Part shown: piece after piece, positions 6,980-13,254 of the stretch
Layout: each line of letters opens with the position of its first letter
How positions within the stretch are numbered: the stretch's first letter is position 1
The notes under the pieces: generated by a model
Told to the model about the DNA's origin: nothing
The model's input: the letters and a program-made list of their open reading frames with translations, nothing else
Database searches by the model: none
Source of the DNA: Planctomycetota bacterium
Lineage (GTDB): Bacteria; Planctomycetota; UBA1135
Assembly (NCBI GenBank): GCA_022447335.1
Contig: JAKVCF010000058.1
Coordinates: 1-13,254, forward strand
Length of the DNA stretch: 13,254 nt
Direction of reading: 5' to 3'
Made by a program: the position numbers and the translations under genes

Positions 6980-8053
6980 ATGACGGCGCGCTTTCTGGTC
7001 GCGCGACTCAGTGCCCTAGGCGATATCGTTTTCGCCGTACCTGCGGTCGCCGCGCTCCGCGAGCGATTCCCCAACGCCCAGATTGACTGGCTGGTTGAGG
7101 ATCGTTTCGAAGAGCTAGTGCGCAGCCTGCCACTGGTCGACACGGTCCACGTCTTCCCACGCAAACAGTGGAAGAATGCGGGTATCGGAAAGCCAAATGG
7201 ATTCGCCAGTGGGCTACGTGCGATGCTGCACCACATCGGGAGCCTGCGCAGGCTCCCACCTTATGACGCGGTGATTGATTTCCAGGGCAATCTAAAATCT
7301 TCGCTACAGCTCGGCCAACTCGATACGGCACTGCGCGTTGGTTTCGACAAAGGAGGAGCCAAAGAAGGCGCGCACCGCCGCTATGACCTGCGCGTCACCA
7401 ACCCCGGACGCGTGCATCGTTCTATGCGCGACTACGCTCTTGTACGCGCCTTCTTGAAGCAACGATTCCCCGAAGAGGAGATCGCGAGCACACCTCCGGC
7501 AATACCCCCTTGGCCGCTCGACGCACAGGCCGTCCGTGACACTTTGGCAGCCATCGAAAAAGATGTTCCGAACTTCGTACTGCTCCACCACGGCTACACC
7601 GCCTATGGCCAGGACAAGGAGTGGCCTATCGAACATTGGGGCACACTTTGCCAGCAGTTGCGCGCGGCAGGCTACCGACCTCGCCTGCTTTGGACTCCAG
7701 CTGAACGCACAAGAGCTGAAAAGGTCCTCGTCGCCGCTAAGGGGAAGGCCACACTTGCCCCGGCCACCCCTAGCCTTGATCACCTGATGGCGCTGCTCGA
7801 TCGCGCCCAACTGCTGATTGGCACCGACAGTGGTCCGCTGCATCTTTCGGCTTTGCGCGGCAACGAAGTCTTGGCACTCTACGGACCGACTGACCCCATT
7901 CGTTTCGCCCCACCTGGCCCGCGCGCGCATACCCTGCGTGCACAAGAAGATGAAGCAGAGCCGCCTCCACGTGATCGCTCCCGCCGCTCGCCCTTGATGG
8001 ACACTCTGCTGCCACAACGCGTAGCAAGCGAAGCGATCCGCCTGCTGAGCTAG
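6980..8053 (+). CDS. waaC: LPS heptosyltransferase, WaaC-like (glycosyltransferase family 9)
   Basis: GT9 heptosyltransferases add L-glycero-D-manno-heptose from its ADP-sugar to the LPS inner core on the cytoplasmic face of the inner membrane; WaaC adds the first heptose to Kdo. I chose ATG at 6980 because it gives MTARFLVARLSALGDIV, the usual GT9 N-terminus; upstream GTG at 6938 adds unrelated residues inside kdkA. The product is 357 residues. WaaC-like segments are IDWLVEDRF, YDAVIDFQGNLKSS and DKEWPIEHWGTLCQQL. The GT9 nucleotide-sugar motif is GTDSGPLHLS, with Asp283, Gly285 and His288, followed by YGPTDP. The C-terminal segment lacks the cysteines found there in many GT9 enzymes, which I regard as minor. 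It is divergent from kdkA and converges on sppA with a four-base overlap. GT9 paralogues such as WaaF or WaaQ cannot be fully excluded. Confidence 0.83.
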   Translation: MTARFLVARLSALGDIVFAVPAVAALRERFPNAQIDWLVEDRFEELVRSLPLVDTVHVFPRKQWKNAGIGKPNGFASGLRAMLHHIGSLRRLPPYDAVIDFQGNLKSSLQLGQLDTALRVGFDKGGAKEGAHRRYDLRVTNPGRVHRSMRDYALVRAFLKQRFPEEEIASTPPAIPPWPLDAQAVRDTLAAIEKDVPNFVLLHHGYTAYGQDKEWPIEHWGTLCQQLRAAGYRPRLLWTPAERTRAEKVLVAAKGKATLAPATPSLDHLMALLDRAQLLIGTDSGPLHLSALRGNEVLALYGPTDPIRFAPPGPRAHTLRAQEDEAEPPPRDRSRRSPLMDTLLPQRVASEAIRLLS

Positions 8054-8676
8054 TCGCGGCGCAGCGTATAAGGCAAACGGGCCCAGATGCCAGACCGGTT
8101 CTGCGTTTGCAGACTGGCACGCAACGCCGTGCGGGCAACATCGCTGAGCGCACCTCGCGGCAATGCTACTAGCGGGTCGCCGCTATCGCGCAGCCAAGTG
8201 TCGAGCAGCTGCTCCCATTCATCCGGCTCATGGTGTAAATGCAGTACGGCGAACTCTTCCTTCAGTCCAGCTAACTCGGCTGCACGCTTTACGGCATCGT
8301 CCAGCGAGCCCAGCTCATCAACAAGACCTAGTTTTTGCGCATCGCGCCCGGTCCAAACGCGCCCTTGCGCAATCTCGTGAACTGCTTCGCGTTCAAGGGT
8401 GCGCCCACTTGAAACGCGATCGAGGAAAGCATCGTAAACGCGATCAACTGAATCCTGAACCGATGCTAGGCTCTCGGGCGACATGACCTCAAAGGGAGAA
8501 AACATATTGGCATGTGGAGAGGTTTTGACCGTCTCAATGTCGACGCCAACCGTTTTAGCTAACTTCGCAACGTTCGGAAACATGCCAAAAACCCCGATCG
8601 ATCCAGTAAGAGTCCCTGACTCAGCGTAGATCTCATTCGCACGAGAGGCGATCCAATACCCTCCACTAGCTGCCAA
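8050..8676 (-). CDS. sppA: Signal peptide peptidase SppA, C-terminal part (frameshifted from the 8559-9827 piece)
   Basis: This 208-residue frame is the second half of SppA, beginning with TTG followed by AASGGYWIAS, the family's nucleophile motif. In the repaired protein the serine would be residue 388, equivalent to E. coli Ser409. Then come the conserved GVFGMF and the segment FEVMSPE, and later GRVWTGRDAQKLGLVDELGSLDDAV, typical of the SppA C-terminal ClpP-like domain. The TTG is unlikely to be a real start. It shares a base with the GAT codon of the upstream frame and sits inside conserved sequence, so this is one gene broken by a one-base deletion. Restoring a base gives about 592 residues (E. 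coli SppA is 618). The fragment carries the nucleophile but lacks the membrane anchor and the catalytic lysine. Its stop shares CTAG with the convergent waaC-like gene. Confidence 0.87.
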   Translation of the reverse strand: MAASGGYWIASRANEIYAESGTLTGSIGVFGMFPNVAKLAKTVGVDIETVKTSPHANMFSPFEVMSPESLASVQDSVDRVYDAFLDRVSSGRTLEREAVHEIAQGRVWTGRDAQKLGLVDELGSLDDAVKRAAELAGLKEEFAVLHLHHEPDEWEQLLDTWLRDSGDPLVALPRGALSDVARTALRASLQTQNRSGIWARLPYTLRRD

Positions 8677-9827
8677 TCACCCATGGAAACGACCAGCGGC
8701 TTCTTCCCAGCAAGCATCTCAACTTCACGCAGTATGGCCTCCGATGCGGAAGCACTCCCACCCGGGCTGTTGATTCGCAATACCACTGCCGCAATCTCAT
8801 CATCCCCGCGCAAATCTGCTAAAGCTGGTACCAGTTCATTGGCCGCAACCTGATCTGGTCCACCGCCATCGACGATCTCGCCTTCAGCATAAATCACAGC
8901 AACTGTTGCTCCTGGCACGAAGTCATCCGGCTCACAAACCGGGTCGGCGAGATAGTCGGCCAACGAAACGCTTGCATAGCTGAAATCGCTGAAAATATCT
9001 GAGCCGTCCTCGTCAGTCCAGGCTCGCAACTCGCCCGCCACCTCATCCCGGTAACGCACTCCATCGACAAGACCAATTTCCTGTGCGCGTTCGGCCGAAA
9101 GCAGCCCACCCTCAGCAAAAGCCACACGTAGCTCGGAGTCGCCCTCAAGCTCGCGGCCCTCGACCACTGCAGACAGCAAATCTTCCTCGACCTGACGCAA
9201 CTGGACCGCAATCTGCTCACGACTTTCTGGACTCATCTCGCTGGTGAGGTAGGGTTCAACCGCTGACTTGTACTTCCCGACCCGCGTAATCTGAACCTCG
9301 ATGCCGACCTTCTCGAAGGCGCGCGAAAGATACTCGATCTCAGCGGCAAAACCATTCCATTCCACTTCACCTAGCGGCGGGAGATAAATCAGTTCTCCCG
9401 CCGAGGCGAGGTAGAGTGCATTTTCGTCATGGTTGGCAAAGTTCGACAGCACAGGTTTTCCACTTGCAGTGAAGGCTTGAACCTCGCGCCGCAACTCTGT
9501 CAGCGTCGACCAACCCATCGCTGCAACAGAACCAGTCAGCTCTAGCCCCACAATCCGGTCATCACTCGCAGCAGCACGCAATGCCGCGCGCACACGCTCC
9601 AAAGGAAGTGGTGAAACTACGCTTCCACCAAATAAAAATGCATCGGCAGCCAAAGGAGTTGGATTATCGACAATCGGCAACGAAGGGTCCCAACTCAAAA
9701 TCACCTTCTCCGGGACCGTTGGCAGCTCAGCCTGTGGCAAGCCGTTAAGGAACAAGGATAGGAGCAGCACTCCAGCAAGGAGAACTCCTATCGTGCTCGC
9801 AAACACATCACGGAAAAAACGCAGCAT
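8559..9827 (-). CDS. sppA: Signal peptide peptidase SppA, N-terminal part (reads out of frame after residue 384)
   Basis: SppA is an inner-membrane Ser-Lys protease that degrades cleaved signal peptides and other membrane peptides. This frame holds an N-terminal membrane anchor (about residues 11-30, LLAGVLLLSLFLNGL), then the first ClpP-like domain with the catalytic lysine in VGKYKSAVEPYL (Lys187, equivalent to E. coli Lys209), then the start of the second domain up to RINSPGGSASASEAIL and KPLVVSMGD. After Asp384 the translation turns into unrelated sequence and stops at 8559, while the family continuation lies in another frame from 8676. ATG at 9827 lies six bases past the stop of the lipoprotein gene, so the two are almost surely co-transcribed. 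No obvious ribosome binding site is seen. Either the gene is recently broken or the assembly has a one-base error, most simply GATTTG read as GATTG. Confidence 0.9.
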   Translation of the reverse strand: MLRFFRDVFASTIGVLLAGVLLLSLFLNGLPQAELPTVPEKVILSWDPSLPIVDNPTPLAADAFLFGGSVVSPLPLERVRAALRAAASDDRIVGLELTGSVAAMGWSTLTELRREVQAFTASGKPVLSNFANHDENALYLASAGELIYLPPLGEVEWNGFAAEIEYLSRAFEKVGIEVQITRVGKYKSAVEPYLTSEMSPESREQIAVQLRQVEEDLLSAVVEGRELEGDSELRVAFAEGGLLSAERAQEIGLVDGVRYRDEVAGELRAWTDEDGSDIFSDFSYASVSLADYLADPVCEPDDFVPGATVAVIYAEGEIVDGGGPDQVAANELVPALADLRGDDEIAAVVLRINSPGGSASASEAILREVEMLAGKKPLVVSMGDWQLVEGIGSPLVRMRSTLSQGLLLDRSGFLACFRTLRS

Positions 9828-9833
9828 GCGAGA

Positions 9834-11198
9834 TTATTGCAAATCGGCAACCAGCGGAGCATCCCCGATAACCTCAAATGCACCACTACGCACCCGGAAT
9901 TCCAAGAGCCAGGGTGCGCCAGGTCGCGCTACCTCAATCGTTGGAATTGGCAGAACGACGCGATAGCCGCCGCTGTGTACCAGCAGACTAAAATCAACAT
10001 TCCCAGCATCGTCAAATGTGCCTATTTCCGCGCGACGGATCAGCCGAATTTCAAGGTCGCGCCAACGCTGCAAAGCACCATCGGGAAGACGATCGTATTG
10101 CGCACGCATCAGTGGCTGCTCACGTGACTCATACGCTGCCACAATGGCGCCGAAGCCATTGATACGCACGCGCAAACACTTCTCACTGCCAGGGGGGCCC
10201 AGCAGAAGCTCAGCCGAAGGCTCTCCCGTAAGCCCAACCCTGGCGCGCAGGCGCAACGCTTCGATCCCATACCAGCTGCGGGCCTGTAACCCCACAGTCT
10301 CGCCATCGGCCGCGGCGAGCAGCACGCTGCGGCCACCCTCGATAAAGTCGACCTCACGGCCCAGCGGGCGCGGCAATCCAGGAATAAGAGGATGAGCGAC
10401 CACCTCTGGCCCACGGCTAAGAAAGCTAGCCAAGCTGGGCCGCGCGGAAGCAAGTTCCCAAGGCCGCTGTCCGGTGTCTTCGCGCATCAGATGTAACACA
10501 AGCTCCGCCCATGCGGTGTAGCGCAACTCGGCCGGCATTCCAGCGATCGCAGTGAGCACGTCGACGGCCTCGTACGCAGTCACTGACTCCGCAGCGAACT
10601 GCGCCTGCAATTCTGCCTGCCAGCAGGCGCCCAGCACATGCGAGCGCGGACTAACCCCATCGATCTCACGTAGCCCGACCCATGCCTCAGCCAAACCTTC
10701 ATGGAACCAGTGTGGCGCATCCTGTAGCCCCTCCCGGTCAAGCATGAAGAGGTGTGCCATCTCATGACGAACTGTCTCGCGCAGCGTGCGTGGCGGCAGC
10801 TGACGCTGAGTCATCAATCGATCTTCACGCGCCATCGGCACGACCGCCAAGCGCGCCTGCAAATGAGTACGTGGAACCCGCCCATCGCCCGGCAAGCCAT
10901 TCTGCTCAGCCCAAAGTTTCGCATACCGAGGGCTCGGCAGTAGCACCAGTCTTAGTTCACCCGCATCTGATTGCCGGGGCCAACGAGCGAGAACTTGATC
11001 GAGCAGTTGCTCTAGCTCGCGCGCGTCGGTTTCCAAAGCTCCACGCCAAGATTCGGCACTCAGAGGAAGCTCGATGCACACCGGAGCAGGCGGTGCGAGC
11101 GCTGCAGCCGTACTAGCTGCATCGAAAGCATTCGAGTTCGTGGCGCAGGCAACAAGCCCGAACATGAGCCCACATCCGACCACCCAGCGCAACAACAT
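9834..11198 (-). CDS. Predicted lipoprotein zinc metallopeptidase (Peptidase_MA-like) with C-terminal beta-rich domain
   Basis: The 454-residue protein begins with a lipoprotein signal: MLLRWVVGCGLMFGLVAC, lipobox LVAC, with Cys18 as the lipidated residue. It should therefore be anchored to a membrane on the periplasmic side. Residues 141-171 hold a gluzincin-type zinc site: HEMAH (His145, Glu146, His149) and, 18 residues on, HWFHEGLAEAW, where Glu167 is the likely third ligand. This HExxH plus EGLAE pattern is that of the Peptidase_MA-like families. The C-terminal half (about 280-454) has no zinc motif and looks like alternating beta strands, perhaps a sandwich fold; I do not recognise it. 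The specific substrate is unknown. It lies 28 bases after lon and six bases before sppA on the same strand, so it probably shares their transcript. The CDS and lipoprotein call are firm; peptidase activity is inferred from motifs. Confidence 0.8.
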   Translation of the reverse strand: MLLRWVVGCGLMFGLVACATNSNAFDAASTAAALAPPAPVCIELPLSAESWRGALETDARELEQLLDQVLARWPRQSDAGELRLVLLPSPRYAKLWAEQNGLPGDGRVPRTHLQARLAVVPMAREDRLMTQRQLPPRTLRETVRHEMAHLFMLDREGLQDAPHWFHEGLAEAWVGLREIDGVSPRSHVLGACWQAELQAQFAAESVTAYEAVDVLTAIAGMPAELRYTAWAELVLHLMREDTGQRPWELASARPSLASFLSRGPEVVAHPLIPGLPRPLGREVDFIEGGRSVLLAAADGETVGLQARSWYGIEALRLRARVGLTGEPSAELLLGPPGSEKCLRVRINGFGAIVAAYESREQPLMRAQYDRLPDGALQRWRDLEIRLIRRAEIGTFDDAGNVDFSLLVHSGGYRVVLPIPTIEVARPGAPWLLEFRVRSGAFEVIGDAPLVADLQ

Positions 11199-11226
11199 AA
11201 ACCCAGGATAGCCGCTCTAGGCAGAC

Positions 11227-13254
11227 TTACACCCGCCCAAGAACCAACTTCACTACCTCATCAAAATGCTCGACAAAATGGAATTTCAAACCACGCGTCC
11301 AAGCCGGATCAAGCTCTTCGACATCCGACTTGTTTTCAGAGGGGAGAAGCACGACCTTTATGCCATACCGCTTGGCAGCGAGCACTTTCTCGCGAATACC
11401 GCCCACAGGCAAAACCTCACCGGTCAAAGTAATCTCGCCCGTCATAGCAAGGCGAGCCTTGGGACGCCTGTTAAGCAACTGCGAAAGCATGGCTGTAGTG
11501 ATGGCAATACCTGCCGAGGGGCCATCCTTGGGCACAGCGCCAGCGGGAAAGTGCACGTGCAGCTCGCGCTCGTGAATGCCGCAGGCTTCCAGGCCAAAAG
11601 TCTCACAGCGCGAGCGTAGGAAACTGTGTGCGATGCGACAGGACTCGGACATCACCTCACCAAGTGATCCGGTGTAGTGCACACCCCCACTTCCCTTCTC
11701 TTTGACCGAAACGCATTCGATCTCAAGAACTTCTCCACCATAACCGGTGTAAGCAAGACCGAGGGCTACCCCGATATCGGGGCGTAGACGCACTGAATCG
11801 TCGCTGAACTTCTCGGGACCAAGGTACTTGTTTAGCTGATCGACACCAATCTCGGCCTTAGGTCGACGACGCCGTGCAATCTCGAGCGTACGCTTGCGAC
11901 AAACACGAGCTATCGCCTTCTCCAACCCGCGCACCCCTGCCTCGCGGGTATAGCTATTGACAATGGCCCGCAGCGAAGAGACTGGGATCTTCAGTCGCTT
12001 AGGATCGAGACCGTGCTCGCGAATCTGACGCGGAAGTAGATATCTCCGCGCAATCTGCACCTTCTCAGCTGTTACATAACCCGGCAGCTGAATGATCTCC
12101 ATGCGATCGCGCAGCGGACCGGGAATCTGCTCGAGTACATTCGCGGTCGCAATGAACATCACCCGCGACAAATCAAACGACACGTCGAGGTATAGGTCTA
12201 GGAAGGATCCGTTCTGCGCCGGGTCGAGCACCTCGAGTAAAGCGCTCGAAGGATCTCCGCGGAAATCACTACCCAGCTTGTCGACCTCATCAAGCACGAT
12301 GACCGGATTATTGGTGCCGGCACGACGTAGCATCTGCATGATGCGACCCGGAAGCGCGCCAACATAGGTGCGGCGGTGGCCCTTTATCTCGGCTTCGTCC
12401 CGTATCCCACCTAAGCTCATTCGCTCAAGCTTGCGCCCCATTGACTCAGCAATCGACATCGCAAGCGAAGTCTTGCCGACTCCCGGCGGGCCCGCAAAGC
12501 AAAGAATCGCCCCTGCGTGCTCAGGGCGCATCTTTCGTACCCCGAGAAATTCAAGGATGCGCTCCTTGGCTTCGCGCAGGCCATAGTGATCGCGATTCAG
12601 CAGTTTCTCAGCCTTATCCAGATCAATGCGATCATCACTTGCAATGCACCACGGCAATTCGAGCAGCCATTCGACATAGCTGCGCGCGACCGGGTACTCG
12701 GCCGACATAGTCGGAATCATGCCAAGCCGCCTGATTTCGTCATGAATCTTGGCCTCGACCTCATCGGGGTAGTCCCCTTCCTCAAGGCGTCGGAGAAATT
12801 CATCGCGGTCAGCCTCAGTCGGCTCCTTTTCTTCGCCAAGCTCGCGGCGAATAATCTTAATCTGCTCACGAAGAAAGAACTCTTTCTGCTGCTCTTCGAT
12901 GCGGCCGCGGATCTCGTTCTGGATGCGATCACCGAGCTCAAGTGTGACCAGCTCGCGAGTTAGGGCTTCGTCAACGATGCGCAGGCGCTCACGCACATCA
13001 AGCTCATCGAGCACAGGCTGCTTCATATCCGCATCGCGCAGTAAATAGGCCGCAGAAAAGTCTGCCAAACTTCCCGCCGGATCGATGTTTAGCGCCGCAA
13101 GATTAAAGCCATCGCCCAAACTGGGATTATGCCCCGCAACCTTCTGCGACAACGCAAGCACGTTGCGAGCTAGAGCCTCGGTTTCATCGCCAGAAGGATA
13201 GACTTCCTCGGGATAGGAAACGCGCGCCACCGGCACGCCCTTGATCTTGACAAA
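11227..13254 (-). CDS. lon: ATP-dependent protease Lon (5' end outside window)
   Basis: Lon is the cytoplasmic AAA+ serine protease that unfolds and degrades damaged and regulatory proteins. The frame is open to the right edge. GTG at 13236 lies within the Lon N-terminal substrate-binding domain (family-like VPVARVSYPEE), so it is not the start, and about 110 residues are missing. Visible in order: the rest of the N domain and its coiled-coil arm (EEQQKEFFLREQIKIIRREL); the AAA+ module with Walker A GPPGVGKTS (Lys codon 12474-12472) and Walker B VIVLDEVDKLG; the sensor and arginine region, with YTREAGVRGLEKAI; and the protease domain with PKDGPSAGIA (catalytic Ser codon 11517-11515) and GGIREKVLAAKR (catalytic Lys codon 11388-11386). 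All catalytic residues are intact. This is the LonA type. The promoter, often heat-shock controlled, lies outside the window. Confidence 0.98.
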   Translation of the reverse strand, partial: FVKIKGVPVARVSYPEEVYPSGDETEALARNVLALSQKVAGHNPSLGDGFNLAALNIDPAGSLADFSAAYLLRDADMKQPVLDELDVRERLRIVDEALTRELVTLELGDRIQNEIRGRIEEQQKEFFLREQIKIIRRELGEEKEPTEADRDEFLRRLEEGDYPDEVEAKIHDEIRRLGMIPTMSAEYPVARSYVEWLLELPWCIASDDRIDLDKAEKLLNRDHYGLREAKERILEFLGVRKMRPEHAGAILCFAGPPGVGKTSLAMSIAESMGRKLERMSLGGIRDEAEIKGHRRTYVGALPGRIMQMLRRAGTNNPVIVLDEVDKLGSDFRGDPSSALLEVLDPAQNGSFLDLYLDVSFDLSRVMFIATANVLEQIPGPLRDRMEIIQLPGYVTAEKVQIARRYLLPRQIREHGLDPKRLKIPVSSLRAIVNSYTREAGVRGLEKAIARVCRKRTLEIARRRRPKAEIGVDQLNKYLGPEKFSDDSVRLRPDIGVALGLAYTGYGGEVLEIECVSVKEKGSGGVHYTGSLGEVMSESCRIAHSFLRSRCETFGLEACGIHERELHVHFPAGAVPKDGPSAGIAITTAMLSQLLNRRPKARLAMTGEITLTGEVLPVGGIREKVLAAKRYGIKVVLLPSENKSDVEELDPAWTRGLKFHFVEHFDEVVKLVLGRV

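Noticed and set aside
7304..8017. 237-residue antisense frame over the waaC-like gene
   Set aside because: It lies wholly within a well-conserved GT9 gene and its product shows no domain.
8040..8085. Intrinsic terminator at the waaC/sppA junction
   Set aside because: Only weak GCTG/CAGC pairing and no T tract on either strand.
8670..8682. Programmed ribosomal frameshift in sppA
   Set aside because: No slippery heptamer or run is present at the junction, and slipping back at GAT would re-pair the Asp tRNA with TGA. A lost T is simpler.
13234..13236. GTG at 13236 as the start of lon
   Set aside because: The frame stays open to the edge, and the sequence at this point matches the inside of the Lon N-terminal domain.

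Overview
The window is a compact, protein-coding stretch of a Gram-negative bacterial chromosome. G+C is moderately high by eye (roughly the high fifties percent). No rRNA, tRNA, CRISPR array, transposase, integrase or phage gene was recognised. No stretch over about 300 bases lacks a gene; the longest gap between genes is under 50 bases. Two lipopolysaccharide (LPS) inner-core genes, a lipoprotein signal and a two-domain SppA point to a diderm. NusA without the C-terminal acidic-repeat domains, and an IF2 with two IF2_N modules and a long linker, fit a deltaproteobacterial or Myxococcota-like lineage better than a typical gammaproteobacterium. That placement is inference and I would not name a genus.

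Layout, left to right. Positions 1-4769 (+): a transcription/translation operon of nusA (5' end cut by the window), infB, rbfA and a trmH-like tRNA methyltransferase. infB starts with TTG behind a strong ribosome binding site (RBS) inside nusA, and trmH overlaps the rbfA stop codon. Positions 4766-6956 (-): kdkA-like Kdo kinase, then cysS. Positions 6980-8053 (+): a waaC-like heptosyltransferase divergent from the Kdo kinase. Positions 8050-13254 (-): lon (its 5' end runs off the right edge), a lipoprotein metallopeptidase and sppA. sppA is split into two reading frames by a single missing base three codons before its nucleophile serine.

How the genes work together. The left block couples transcription elongation, translation initiation, 30S maturation and tRNA modification. 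The centre supplies Cys-tRNA and inner-core LPS assembly. The right block is three unrelated proteolytic enzymes, tightly spaced and co-oriented: cytoplasmic Lon, a predicted membrane-anchored zinc peptidase, and membrane-anchored SppA.

Most of this is housekeeping and I do not see a clearly new system. The points most worth a second look are the sppA frameshift, the protease trio with its two-part lipoprotein, the C5A tandem repeat in place of an RBS before rbfA, the dyad between the divergent LPS genes, and the two convergent gene pairs that both share their stop codons in a CTAG.
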